64,000 nucleotides of DNA, from the NCBI GenBank assembly GCA_001566295.1, contig KQ964253.1, positions 1,027,099 through 1,091,098 on the forward strand, read 5' to 3'. This stretch comes from Microdochium bolleyi. Taxonomy: Eukaryota > Ascomycota > Sordariomycetes > Xylariales > Microdochiaceae. The notes beneath the pieces are model-generated. The model worked only from the letters and a program-made list of their open reading frames with translations, had not been told where the DNA came from and did not search any database. The position numbers and the translations under genes are program-made. Below, piece after piece: positions 1 through 12,500 of this stretch; the first letter of the stretch is position 1, and every line of letters begins with the position of its first letter.

Positions 1-1034
1 TTGCCGACTGGCAGGGAGGCTCGTCCCAGGGCTGCGGTTAAGCAAAATCTAGACGACTTGAGACTCTGGTGATCACCAAGCCAGTGCCGTGCGAGGTAGC
101 AGCTCTAGACCTGCAACGAGGGCCAGGCCCGCAGGAGTCTCGAACTCCTCCGCCCACGAGCCAAGATCTGATCCGGCAGGCTCGGCAGGCTCTATCCTGG
201 GGGGTCGACGCGAACGGCACAGGGGTATGCTCCGGATGGTTTGTGACTTGTCAGAGCTGCGGCAATGCACTGAGCGATGCTGAACACCCTGGTAGGGTGC
301 GAGCGCCTGGGCTGCCTCCTGCGCGTCACCGTTGCGCATGGTGACGGCCGTACCGGAGAGACTGGGGCGGTCGAGAGGAGGCGAGCGTCATGACGGTCGG
401 CACGATGCCCAAGCGAGCCATGATTACGTGGTGGTGATGGCAGCGGATTTGGGGGTTCAAAGTGAAATTACGTGAATCGTCGAGGTCGATCACTGCACTC
501 CACCACCGCGTGCTGGACCCTTGCCAAGGGTGGTGCCAGGCGACGGGCTGTTTTTCTGCTCTTGGGCGCCATCTTGAAGCTCTGGCCCAATCAGCATCGG
601 GCATGGCGGCCCTTGTGGGAGCCCCTCTAATTACGCTACATGGGACGCTAAGGTTTTGAAAACTCCGCCGCGCCTGCTGCAGCTGCAAGACCAGGCCTCG
701 CAGGCCGGCCGTTGTGTGTTTTTGGCTGGTGCACTGGGACAGAGCTCGAGTGGGAGCCGCATCTTGCTCCAGCGGCGAGGCACTTTCAAGGTTCCAAGGC
801 TGAGGCAACCCTTCCGTACTGCGCATGGTACCTTAAGGTATGGACGGGTCACATCGGCCCGGGGGCGTCCACGGGTCCCTTGCCAGCCTCTCGATCACGA
901 CTAATCACTGCAAGTGCCTGCCTAGTGTAGCTCGACTACAAACCTCAACGGCACACATCCTGTCGAGGCTTGTCTGCCGTCCCCGGCACCGCCACATCCC
1001 TCCTCCTCGCCGTCCGCCACGAACCCAACAAACC
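1..1034. other. Intergenic / upstream region
   Basis: I see no convincing coding region here. The open frames are short, overlap on both strands and show no recognisable motif. The right-hand part is the promoter and 5' leader of the asparaginyl-tRNA synthetase gene that starts at 1035. It is C-rich on the plus strand just before the start codon, as is common in filamentous fungi. Confidence 0.6.
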
Positions 1035-2937
1035 ATGGCCGGCGTGGCAAACTTCCTCCGGGTGCCGTCCCTGGCTGTCCGGGCCGGCTCTCGCGTCCCC
1101 AGCTCCATCACACCATCCCACTGTCGACTACGGCACGCTCCAGGATCCATCCCGGCATCACACTCTTTCTCGTCGAGAACGGCAGCTCCCAGGCCGATCG
1201 CTGCGCTGCTGCAGGCCACAGCCGCAGAGGCACAGGAGGCCACCGTCGAGGGCTTCGTCCGCTCCGTCCGCTCCCAGAAACGACATAGCTTCGTGTCCCT
1301 AGGTGATGGCAGCTCCCTCGATGCCCTCCAGGCCGTGGTCCCGTCGGACCTTGCGCAAGGGTGAGTCTATCCCCGCCCGCGCGGCTCACGTGCGTAAATG
1401 CTTGCTACTGCTTGCTGCTGGGCCCTTTGTACCAAACCCTCCCTGATGAACACAAAAGGGGGAGTGCGGCCAGGCTGACAGATCTGCTCCGGGTTTCGAT
1501 GACTTTAGACTCGCTATTGGTGCTGCCGTGCGACTGCAGGGATCATGGGCCCCTTCCCCAGGTCGTGGCCAGAGCCATGAACTACAAGTCACAAAGGCCG
1601 AGATCCTCGGACCCTCCGATGCACGGGTGAGTGAACTGCGGCAGAGACAAGCCTTGCTCCAGACTCGTACAACCTTCTCCATGTCACTGTCAGGGCATCA
1701 GCATGCTGATATCCAAATCAATCCTCAGACATTTCCCGTGCAAAAGAAATATCAGACGCCCGAATACCTGAGGACAATACCGCACATGCGGCCAAGGGTA
1801 CCATTCAACGCCGTGGTCCTGCGCTTCCGTTCCGAGCTCGTCTCGTCGCTCACGCGGTTTTTCGACAGCCGCAGCTTCGTGCAGGCGCACGTTCCCATCC
1901 TCACCTCGTCGGACTGCGAGGGCGCGGGCGAAGTCTTCAACATCACCACTGAGGAGACTGGCAGTGGCGGTGGATATGGCAACGGCGAAGCCGCCGAGAC
2001 GCCTTCTTTCTTCCGCCGCCCCGTGTACACGACTGTGTCAGGCCAGTTGCACCTCGAGGCTCTTGCGCAGTCCTTGGGCCATGTCTGGACGCTTTCGCCG
2101 ACTTTCAGGGCTGAGCATAGCGATACGCCAAGGCATCTCAGCGAGTTCTACATGCTCGAGGCGGAGATGAGTTTCACGGACGATATGGCCGCCGTGATGG
2201 ATCTCGTCGAGGAGATGCTCAAGCACGTCGTAGCAGACTTGTCCAAGCTGCCCACTTTCGAAGAGCTTACAAGAGAGCAATCGAGGTCGGCAGACCTGGC
2301 ATCTGCTGAGGAGGTGCGGCGGCGCTGGAATGGGCTGCTGGCCCCCGGCGTGTGGCCTCGTATTACTTATACTGAAGCTATTGAGCTGCTCAGGACGGCG
2401 CAGAACGAACAGTTCGAGCACGAGCCGATCTGGGGCAGAGACTTGCACACTGAGCATGAGAAGTGGATTGCTGCGACAGTGGGCAAGGGTAGCACGCCTG
2501 TGTTCGTGACGAACTATCCCAAGGATATCAAGGCTTTCTACATGAAGGCTGCCAGTTCGAATGTAGGCTCCGGCGGCTCATCGTCAAGCCAGACGGTTGA
2601 GTGCTTTGACCTGCTTGTCCCCGAATTCTGCGAAATAGCGGGCGGATCCATGCGTAAACACCGACTGGAAGAGCTCGTTCAGGCCATGCGTGCGAAGGGC
2701 ATGCCGGTTGGGTCAACTGACAACATCTCAGAAGGCAGTGCAGCTGTGGCAGGCACTGGTGAAGGTATTGGTGATGTCAACAATCTCGACTGGTATCTGG
2801 ATCTTCGCCGCTGGGGGTGCCCGCCGCACGGCGGCTTCGGCCTTGGGTTTGACAGGCTGCTCTGCTACCTGACAGGCGTTCAGACTATCCGCGACACAAC
2901 CGCTTTTCCCCGCTGGTACGGCCGGTGCGACTGCTAG
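1035..2937 (+). CDS. SLM5: Mitochondrial asparaginyl-tRNA synthetase
   Basis: This is a class II aminoacyl-tRNA synthetase that charges tRNA-Asn for mitochondrial translation. The model has three exons: 1035-1360, 1509-1626 and 1729-2937, giving 550 residues. The N-terminus is rich in Arg, Ser and Ala with few acidic residues, as expected of a mitochondrial presequence. An OB-fold anticodon-binding domain follows (VEGFVRSVRSQK... to LGPSDAR). The catalytic core shows class II motif 2 (FRAEHSDTPRHLSEFYMLEAE) and motif 3 (GGFGLGFDRL) near the C-terminus, which ends in FPRWYGRCDC. The second intron (1627-1728) has a TGCTGAT branch-like sequence. Removing it restores the family pattern GPSDAR-TFPVQKKYQ. 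AsnRS rather than AspRS is inferred from the compact architecture without a GAD insert and the overall resemblance to yeast Slm5. The ATG at 1035 is the first that gives the presequence, and no upstream exon is needed. Confidence 0.9.
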
Positions 2938-5211
2938 AGATGGACGTTTGCATGGACTTCCAACCCATCAAGGGTAGAAACGACTGAGAAGTGTCGGACC
3001 GCGCATCTGCACACACCGCACTATGACCACATAGGGCCCGTCTATCTGTTTCTTGCAGCCCGTGGCTCGTCAAGTGCTACTCGATGCGGAAGCACTGTCT
3101 GCAAAAACCCCTTGATCTACTCCACGCCTCGTGCAACTAGCCGGTACTTGATTCAGATCTCCTAGAGCGGGAAGGCCACCCAATCTGGGAAGCAATCTCG
3201 ATATTCCGGCGTGTCTCGGCAACCCTCATCATCACAAGTTCAGTCATGTTTCACCTCCCAACTCCCGCTGCAGCCACAATACGCACGTGAATTTTAATAG
3301 GATGTCTTTGGGGAGGCTTGAGAGGTGCGCCCAGAGATAGCCTTGTGAGCCGCATTCGGGTTCCTGCATTTGTCCCTGCGAGCGATCGACTGTTGATCGC
3401 AAGCTGTGCTTCTATCAGTGGCATTGCTGAAAACCTGACCGCACCACCTGCAGCGTGTCAGATGCATGGTGCGCAACAAGACGCCGACACGGAGTCACCT
3501 GGAACATTGGACTTCCCAGCTCATCGGTCCGAAGGGGGCTCGAGACAGAACTAGACATGTTCCAGAACATTTCCACAGCGCGGCGAACCCTGGTCATGGG
3601 GAGCGCATTCTTCGAGCTTCTCTCGTTCCTCAGTACGTCAGTCTTGTCTTCGGCCAGGGGCAGGGTGTCCAGGACTGCAGATCGGGCAATCTACGGCGCA
3701 TGGCAATCGTCAATCTATGTCTTAGTGTCGGCATCGTTGTATATACGCTCAGATCTCGGATCAGATAGAGCGGTGTGCGACCTGTTTTGTGCAACATGCA
3801 CAATTTTTGCATCACTTACAGCGCGTGGGTTTGGTCGCACAAAGAGAGAGAGAGAGTGAGAGAGCATAGAAGTAGCAATCGTGTACAGCAAATACCCTAG
3901 ACAGTCATTTCACCCTGCCCTGCTGCCGGCGAAACCCCTTCGTGTCTTTGGTCTGATGCCCTTCTTCGGCCGTCGCGTCGCGTTGCGGACTGGTCGCGTT
4001 CTCTCTCTGGCTCTGAAAATGCAGACAGAGATACCAGAGGTATCTGGGGTCTCAAGCGAACATTTGACAGATGGTCGTTGCATCCTTAAGCCCTTTCTAT
4101 CACGTATACCATCATCATCATCTTACAGCATCTCTGCAAATTCCTGCCGAGACAGCTGGCTGCTGCTGCCCACTGAATGTCTATTGAGATGACACGACAC
4201 GTCTGTCCCACGCTGCTTTGGCTAATCCCGTCTTCAATCTTGCTGTGCTTAGTTTTCTTGATGGTGGTTGGGTTAGTCGTTTACCGAGGAAACACACAGC
4301 AGGGTGCGTGCGTGCGTTTACAAGTATTCCCTCCACTGCCGCTTTTCGTGTCCTTCGGCAAGTGCTCGTTTGAGGCGATATCTTCCCGGCCTCTGCGTCT
4401 TTGTATCGTCAGTTTTCGCCCTCAACCTTCGCGCCTTCTCGTTCGCCTTTCTGCACACTCTTTTGTCAGTCGAGGGTGTCGGCTCGAGCGTCGAAGATGT
4501 AGATATGTATGTATGTGACCATACTAGAACGCGCCGCACTGGAGACTGATGCAGAGGGAAGGGGCGCTCGCTGAGCTAGCTGGCTTGGGGCGTCGCTTGT
4601 GGCACTAGACGAGGGTCTTCGTAGAGATAGCCCGCCGCCATGTATATACACACTAAGAGAGCGAGAGAGCATCAGTTCTTACATACATGAGCCGGCCACC
4701 TAGTCACAGCCATGATTCAATACCGCCGTCGTCGGCAACCAAGAGTAAATACAAACAGCAGTGCCATCAAAGTCAGCCCTATCTGAACGCCACATGGGAC
4801 CGGTAGCTGTGTTTTCTTCACGTGCTGCTCGTTGCATATATCACTGTTCATCATTTTGATCCGAGTAAAAGTCATTGCTCGGGTGCATCCCTGCGTTGCA
4901 AGAAGTATGTATTCTCCGTCGTGAAACGTCAATATGAACAAGAAGGTCGAAATCAAAGGGACGAGCAAAGCCAAGCACCCAAGGGTGGATTGCTTGCTAT
5001 CATGGAACGCCGTATGGTATGCAGTAGAAAATCCCTTTATCCCAAAGCAAGAAACCAGGAAATGATGAGAACAACACCAAAATGCCAGGAAGACCGTGAT
5101 ACGTCGAAATCATACAGGGGCAAAACAATATGCAGCACTCCGAAGTCATGCATCCCGTACTTCCATCACCAGTCTCGTCGATCTCAACTCCAGATCATCA
5201 CAAACCCGCTA
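2938..5211. other. Intergenic region between convergent genes
   Basis: This stretch holds the 3' sides of the AsnRS gene (plus) and the WOPR gene (minus). I see no gene in it. It contains a short purine repeat, (AG)n, around 3840-3866, and AT-richer sequence around 4700-5150. Short hydrophobic open frames at 4177-4518 and 4717-4974 have no family signature, and I regard them as chance. Confidence 0.55.
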
Positions 5212-6594
5212 TCATATCAGCAGGAACTTGCGGTCCAGCGACCGTAGAGCCTTGGCGTCCTCCCTCGACGCGTCGTTGCCTGCAGTCATACCCAGAGGAC
5301 CATTTGCCTTGACCCGTGGCGAGTTGCTGCCGCTGTTGATGCTTGCCGAATGCGCGCTGCCGGGCTCCGAGTTCGCTGGTGTCGGGTGCAGCAGCGAGGC
5401 TAGACTGGCCTTCTTGGTGTTGTTCGCACCACCGCCATAGTTGAGCTCAGGCAGCGTGACTCTCGGGGTCGGCGACGCAGAGTGTGTCCTAGGCGGCGTC
5501 AAGTTGCTGCGGCTAGTGGCGGCGGAGGACACGGCCGGCAGTGGGCCCTGCGGGTTGCGTGCACTGGTGGCCATAGAGGCGACCGGGTCATGCTTCATAC
5601 CCGCGTGGGTGGCCTGATGCTGGAGATGGTACGAGGCTCGAGGAGACATGCCTGGCGGCGGCGCAGCGACTGGCGGCAGGGTCTGGTAATGTGCCAGAGT
5701 CGAGGGTGGTGGTAGCCGTTCATGTTCGTACATGTGCATAGCCTTGGCGTAGTGGTGTGGCGGCTGGCTGGCGTGCGACAAAGGGGGAGGCAGTTGCGGC
5801 CCGGGCGGAGCGATGTGCATGAGTGGTCGAGGTGGCATCGACGCGCCGCGTGCGTGGTGATGCATCTGCTGAACTTTGGCCATGTCAGGCGCGTGCCTGT
5901 CGTGCATCCAGTGCGGCGGCTCGTGTGGTGACGGAGGCCACGCCCCAGGCGCCCACGGCGGAGGCGGCCCCCAGCCGTAGGCGTATCCCGCAGGCTCGGG
6001 GGGGCTATCGTTGTAGGACTGCATTGGGCCTCTGGTCAACGCAGGCGGGTTGGCATCGTGAAGACTCGACTCCGGGTACATGCCCTTGGCCGGGATGATG
6101 TGTCGCAGCTGGGGATCCGTATTTGGCTGCGGGAGGTCGGGGGCCCCCGGGTGCGGCCTCGAGTAGTAGGAGATAAGATGCAGGTGCTGGCCCTGGGATG
6201 TTGTGATGCTGAAGGACTGCTTCATGAGGCCGTCTACCTTGTACCGATAGCCTTCGGGCTCGCCCTCGGGGTCCTCGTCGCTGACACGGCCGCTCTCTGG
6301 CGTCCGGCCGTTGGTCCTTCGGTTACTTGTGAAGCCGGCGCCGCGCTTGCCCTCCATCTCCCTGTACGTGAGGAAGCTGCCTGAGACTCTGCTGGCGCTC
6401 CACGACTTGCCGTCCGTCCACCTCCGCATACCGGCCTCGCGCTCGTCCCATACGAACACAGAGCCGGACCTGATCGATTGCCGCTCCTTTTCCGACAGCC
6501 GCCGCTGCACGCGGGGTAGCAGACCCAGCCGGCAGGCTTCAAATAGCTTGATCGCATCGGACGGTGTCCGGACATAGCCGTGATATGTCTCCAT
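5212..6594 (-). CDS. SGE1: WOPR-domain transcription factor (Wor1/Ryp1/Sge1/Gti1 family)
   Basis: This is a sequence-specific DNA-binding master regulator. Orthologues control the white-opaque switch (Candida Wor1), yeast-phase growth (Histoplasma Ryp1) and pathogenicity or effector expression (Fusarium Sge1, Magnaporthe Gti1). It is a single exon of 460 residues. WOPRa occupies about residues 1-85, starting METYHGYVRTPSDAIKLFEA and including LLPRVQRRLSEKER, SGSVFVWDEREAGMRRWTDG and SFLTYREMEGKR. WOPRb lies at about 115-150 (GYRYKVDGLMKQSFSI, then HLISYYS). The rest is low-complexity His/Pro/Gly/Ser-rich sequence, typical of this branch, and ends with a conserved-looking tail (EDAKALRSLDRKFLL). 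The METYHGYV start and the His/Pro-rich tail favour the Wor1/Ryp1/Sge1 branch over the Pac2 branch. It has no close neighbour upstream: the next coding sequence on that side ends almost 10 kb away, so a large regulatory region is likely. The start choice is secure because the domain begins at residue 1. Confidence 0.93.
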   Translation of the reverse strand: METYHGYVRTPSDAIKLFEACRLGLLPRVQRRLSEKERQSIRSGSVFVWDEREAGMRRWTDGKSWSASRVSGSFLTYREMEGKRGAGFTSNRRTNGRTPESGRVSDEDPEGEPEGYRYKVDGLMKQSFSITTSQGQHLHLISYYSRPHPGAPDLPQPNTDPQLRHIIPAKGMYPESSLHDANPPALTRGPMQSYNDSPPEPAGYAYGWGPPPPWAPGAWPPSPHEPPHWMHDRHAPDMAKVQQMHHHARGASMPPRPLMHIAPPGPQLPPPLSHASQPPHHYAKAMHMYEHERLPPPSTLAHYQTLPPVAAPPPGMSPRASYHLQHQATHAGMKHDPVASMATSARNPQGPLPAVSSAATSRSNLTPPRTHSASPTPRVTLPELNYGGGANNTKKASLASLLHPTPANSEPGSAHSASINSGSNSPRVKANGPLGMTAGNDASREDAKALRSLDRKFLLI

Positions 6595-9500
6595 TGTGTG
6601 TTGTGTTGCTGGCCACTACTATTATAAGTGGTGTCGTGGCTGATATTTCTTGAGCCGATGAGCTCCGCGATGTCTCACGATGGCGGAGGCTCTCGAGATA
6701 GGCCGGATCACGTCAACGCGCGAGAAACGAGAGGCATGTGGCAGGAGACGGATGCCTGTTAGGCTGCTCACGCACTCAATCGTGGGCGGGACGTGTTACA
6801 ATCGCTGTTTGGCAACCTACAGCCCCATCAAGTGTGACTGGAGGAATTGGCGACGATTGCAGGAAGAAGGAGAGAAGAATTTCTCCGGGTAGCAAGCTGG
6901 TCGAGGCGATGACTTTATGAGATCCCTGGCGGTGGACAAACTCGAGATCCGAAGGCAGAGCGACACAGGCTCTGGTCAGTGCGTACAAGGTTTGATCTTC
7001 CCGCTATGGGCAAGCGACGACAGTCTCTTGGCGGAATGAGTGCCGAGGTGGCTGTGACAGGCTTCGAATGGGTAGGCAACGTTGACGGTGTCCTGGGATC
7101 AATGTTGAGTGACTGCGGAGGGAATGCGCAGGCGGGCGGGTAGTGGGCTCTGGGTGGGAAAAGGTCTGGAAGTAGAGAAAGGCGACCGACGCAGGCGTGC
7201 AGGGGAGGCGAGGAGCCGAGTAGTAATAGGAACTCGAGGTGAGGACGGAGAAGCAGGCAGAGTCGCAGTTGCACGGGCAGGCACGGGCAGCAGGCAAGTG
7301 ATGAGCAGAGCCAAGGAAGGCTTGGCTTGGCTTGGTCGAGCAAGAGGATAGACAAGAGAGCGCTGGGCTGGGCTGGCCGGAAAGCGGCAACTCGGATGGG
7401 GGCAGACGCTGAACGATGGGAGAGGCACCCTGACAAGGAGCGATCAGACAAGCTTCTCATGATTTCAAGCTTATTTCCAAAGTGTCAGAGGGGCGGCTTG
7501 TGCACCCCCCCCCCTCAGCGCCAACCCAATCCGGCATGGCCGCCACCACCGCTGGGCCAGGCAGGACCCTTGGCTGGCCCCGCTCCCTGCTCCTGCCTGT
7601 GATGCATCTCCTAGGAGCACCTGGGCACGCACACACACGCGCGCACACACACACGAGGCCACCCATCCCGTCCGTCCAGTCCAGACTCGTCGGACGCGCA
7701 CTTCGATTTAAGGTTGTCGCTAACCTTGCCGCTGGTAACCTCCTCTGGCGCACGCACTGCTCCCTGCTGCTGTGCTGCTGGCCTCGCGTGCGTGCCCCAG
7801 CCCCGGAGCTCCGTATTCCTGGCGAGGCTGACGTTGCCCAGGTTCCATTACGCAAGCCCATGCAACCTGCATCCCTCGCCAGCTCGGCCTCGGGCGTCAG
7901 GGCGCCCTCAGGAGGTCACCTGGGCAGGACAGGCAGCGCTGGAAAGTGTGCCGCCGCCCGAGCCGTTCTGCCGTGCTGCTGACGATAAGCTGGGCCTTGC
8001 TGCCCCTGGCATCCTCGCTCAATGCTTGTGTGCTGCACAAGTCGGGGCGTGGCGCCTTGGCTCTCCCCAGCGTCGCCATGCTTGGCTGGCGTAATCGGGG
8101 TCCCGCGCGCCTTGGTCCTGGGGCTGCCCACCGTGCCGTTCTTCCAGCAGCGCACGGCAGTTGTTGGTGCTGGCCCTGACGGTGCAACCATGCCAGGCAG
8201 GCAGCCCGGGTAGAACGGCTCCTTCCCACCCACACCACTCTCCTAGCCCGCCCCTCTTGGCTTCGCCCTGCCAGTCCTGCTCTTCGTCGTGCCGACCGTT
8301 ACAGGTTGAGAACTGAGTCGAGTCCCGAGCGTAAGTTCTCTGTTGCTTGCGCGGAATTCCGAGGAACAGCAAGACAATGTTCAGGAACGTCCAGGTAACC
8401 TCTGACGACACTCTGCTGGGTTGAACTTTCTTCTCCGTCAAAGCTTCTCTATCGACACCTAGCCGTTCTGGAAACAACGTCAGCAGAGCTAGCTCGGCCA
8501 AGCTACTTCCTGGCGCACGCAGTCTACTCGGAGGTGGGCCTCCATTATTCACCTGGATAACTCGGCAGTGGGCATGAGCAGTTGTGATGCAACTTCTTGT
8601 GACGATCCACCGGGGTCGGCGTCGTTGACTCGTCTGCGAAGGAGCGCGTACGTTACCCTGAAACGGCCTGTTGGTGCCTCGTTTCTGCCATGTAGCACGC
8701 GCGCACGCATGCGCACCAAGGCCATTGGCTGTTGTCTCATCATGGCCAGTCTGAAATGCATAGCATAGTAGGACAGGAGTTTGACGCTGCTCCTCGTCAT
8801 GGCCCCATCGTCGCCATAGAGCGAGGGGCCGACGACAGCGTCGGTTGTCTGACACAAGGGGTTCGTGTTTGGCATGTCGGCGATTACGCAGTACGCCGGC
8901 GGAAAAGCTTTCCCACGCCAGCACGATAGGCTTGCGTGGCTTTTACCTCTGAAGCACTTTAGGCCCTGCGCCCACCATGTTTGTGGCGTCAGGCAATCAT
9001 TTCATTCACAGCTCCGGCAACACGGTGTTGTCGCCAAAAACTCTTTGCATTGCAATGCCTGCAGGTAGGCAGGTGATAAGCAGTCCCGTGTGGAACGTTG
9101 CGTACAAGCGCTGCATCGCTCGAGCAGACGACGGATCGTTGCTGGGCCTTGTGACTGCACACTTTGTGTGACCGGAGGCTACAGTCCGTAGGTGGTTCTG
9201 TTGCTGGCCGATGCACGGGTGAAAGCGAGCGTCATTTAGCGACCGTGTCATGGATTGATCTTCTTGCGCACGGAGAATTGGACGCCGACAGCCATAAGTT
9301 GCTCCGTACTTGCCGCTCCACAACGGGAAGCCGACTTTAGTTGGCACTCAATTGGCACGAGTGTGTGCGGCCTAGACGGAGCAGCGACAGGTGGAGTATC
9401 GTGGTTTTCCGGTAGACACTCGGACGGCCATCGGCGTCCTCGGATGACTGACGATGAAGGAGGCGACTCACAAGAGAAGCGGCAGCCCTTGTCGAGAGGC

Positions 9501-12500
9501 ACTGGGTCAACTGTGGCAGGTCGCAGCCAAGGGGTCTTGATCAGGCCATGAGGCGGGCGCCAGCGACGGGGGCAGGCCGAAAGCAGCAGCTGTGATGTTT
9601 GTCAAGGCATCTGATTGCTGTGGTTGAGGGTGCAGGCGCACAGCAGCTTGGCCAGCTTGGCGGACTTGGCATCGGCCGGGTCGCAAGGATGCCCGGAGTG
9701 CATAGTAAAAGTAGCGTATCCGCACCAACAAAGACGACCCACGTGCGCCGTTTAAAGGGCGAGTAACTCCAGGTCGCCCCTTCTGTTTAAGCATCTTTTT
9801 TAAGTCGCCTGCAAGCCGTCAGAGTGGAGGTCCAAGCACGGGTGATGAGAGGACGAGGGGCACACACGCCCCGCGCACACCCACCCACCTGACTCAACAA
9901 CAGTCATGGATGCGCACAGCTCCAGGCGAGGCACACCACCGTGCCGTCCGTAGTACTCGGTGCACCGCACCAACACACACTCGTAATCACCACTATCACA
10001 AGATCCCACCCCGAGGTCCTCCCGGCCCCGCGCGCCCGAGACGAAATCCTGCTCGGCACAGTCCACCAGCCCTGGCAACCCCCACTACGGTAGACCCCCT
10101 CTGTACGGAGTCCGTTCTCCATTACGGACGGCTTCTCGGATCAGCTGGGATGCTGACTGGCTCGCGCAAAGCCAAGTCTGCTCAGCGCCGCCTGCCAAGC
10201 GGTGGTGGGGTCCGGGGCCCTGCGCCCTGCCTCTTGCGAATATCTCGCTCATTCGCTGTCGTGGGCAGCTCTGCCGCGCAGAGCCAGACCGCTGAAGACA
10301 ACGGCTAGGTCTATGGCACTTCAAAACTCGACGTCAGCACAAGTTTAGGGCACAGTATTGCACATTAGCGGACTACGGCGATAACACACACGGGTTTTCA
10401 ATCACATATGCTGCACGTGGCTTCGCCACGACAAAGTCCTCTGTCTCACCAGCCGCGGTCGTGATCGGTCTCGCGACACGGGCTCGCTTTGCCAGCGTCT
10501 GTTGTTCTCGACATCGATGCTTCAGCCTCTGTTCCACAGCAAACTCTCTTTGGCCGCCCTCTACCAAGATTGACATGTGCAGTGGCTGACGTGGGCGTGT
10601 CTCAAGTCTGCGGTCAACTCCAGGTTGGAGACGCGCCACATTATTGTCTGTGTGCTCGTGCGCACGAGCGCGAAGATCAGTGAGCATCAAAATGTCCTGT
10701 TTCGGCTGGACACCTCGGAATCCCGACCCTAATTGAGACACCACATGTCTGTGTCGTCGCTGAAACAAAGTACGCGGCAAGGGAAACAGCACCTTCGTTG
10801 CGACGGCGGTATGGACAGTCGCGGAGATGTCGCTGACAGCGCGCCACGGCTGTAGTGGCGCGATGCGAGAAGCGACACATTCTTCGCGTACTTCATGATC
10901 TCGCCGTTCTATCCAGGCTGCCGCTGGCGGTGGTCTGAGTCGACGGTTTGGCTTCTTCCTGAACCCTACCGGCGCGGGCTTGCGCAACATGCCCACGTAA
11001 TGAGCCCCTGACAGGAAGGTCATTGGCCAGGCAGCCCAGCCGTCTCATTTGGCCACGCACCCCGAAAAGAAGCTTAAATCTAAAAGCCAGACTCGACCCA
11101 AGGCAGAAAGGTTATTTTAGCCGGGGATGCCAGCCAGGCCTCGTACGACAGCAGCAGGACGGCAACTCGTAGCTGCACATTCTGGAACTACGCCAACCGT
11201 TCTCAGAGTAAGTCGCAGCATCCGCCAAACACTAAACGACGCCGGTGTCACTGATCACCCACCAGCGCTCGCGCCCGCGAAGCGTTGAGGCGAAGGGTAG
11301 GCCCCAGCAGCGCCGGCCCCAAGAATGACCCTGTCAGCCAATGCTTGGCAATAGCTTGGCTCTTTCTTGATTGTTCTTTTCTTGGCCCTTTTGCGCCGGA
11401 GCGATTGATCGTCTCTCGGGCGTCAGACGGTGGCTGGAGCCTGGCCCACCTGGATCCGAAGGCCTGTCAGCCGCAAGCACCGTTCTATCTACAATAGGGT
11501 ACTGGGTTTAAGGTGGCCCCATCTTCGGCTTGGCTGCAGGGGTCCGGCCCCCGACGGCGACAGGCCACCTGGATAAATCGGCAACGACGGCACGCAAGGG
11601 CGTGGGCTTCGGGTTTCCTCTCGTCATACGCAGCGACCAATGGCATTCGGCCGCTCGTCTGACTGATCCGTCATGGGCGATGTGCAGCTGCTATTCCCGC
11701 CAAGCCCAGCCCAGATGCTCCTTATCCGCACCGACTTATTAATTACTCCATTTGCTCATGTCCGACAAGCCATGGCTGAGTGACCAGGAGCACCAGAATG
11801 ATCGGTTGCTTGCTGCCTTCTGCACACGTGACAATCACAAGGGCGTAGGCGCGCGGTCAGGCATGGGGGGCCCTGAGATCTCTATCTTGCTTAAGTCAAC
11901 TGATGGCAGCTTCGCCTTATCGAACACTTGGAAGGTGTGCGTGCAGGGACAATACACACACGCACACACCCACAACTGCCTCGTCCCACTCTTTAGGCGC
12001 ACTTCCTCCGTCTGGTCAAACCTTTGGCCCAGGAATGTGAGCTTGCCATTTCTGTTCTATCGCGCGAGACCTTCGCCTCTGTCTCGGAGTGCCACCCGGT
12101 GCTGGCTCACAGCCTCATTGGTCAACCAGCGGTCACTCGGAAGCATCACTCCCTGGGAGGACAAGTGCTTAGGTCATGGCAATGTGGCCACTCTGATTCA
12201 AGGACCTCGGCACAACAGTACTCGGATCCGACCTGTTTGGAGGAGATGGGCCAGAGGTGCTGCTGTACCTACATTCAATATGCACTCTCTATCCTCCGGC
12301 AGCCAGCATGCTAAACAACAAACTACGCAGCTCTTGTCCACGAAGCTCATGATGACGTACATTTCCACTTAATACACGGCACCTACGTCCCGTGCATGAC
12401 TCCTCCTGCCTTGTTTCGTGGGGAAGATTGCTTGGTTCTCTAATGCAGGTAACACGCGTGCCGAAGCCCGGGGTGGTGCCGGAGTTCCGGTACTGGTCTC

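Noticed and set aside
120..160. A possible tRNA B-box-like GAGTTCGAGACTCC on the minus strand
   Set aside because: No A box, acceptor stem or anticodon arm could be folded around it. The palindromic GGAGTTCGAGACTCC-like sequence explains the likeness.
4177..4974. Short frames with hydrophobic stretches on both strands near the WOPR 3' end
   Set aside because: The hydrophobic runs come from T-rich non-coding DNA. There is no family signature or splice context.
8019..8924. 301-codon open frame on the minus strand in the WOPR upstream region
   Set aside because: The translation is rich in Arg, His, Trp and Cys with no domain. Comparable frames overlap it on both strands, as expected in GC-rich non-coding DNA.
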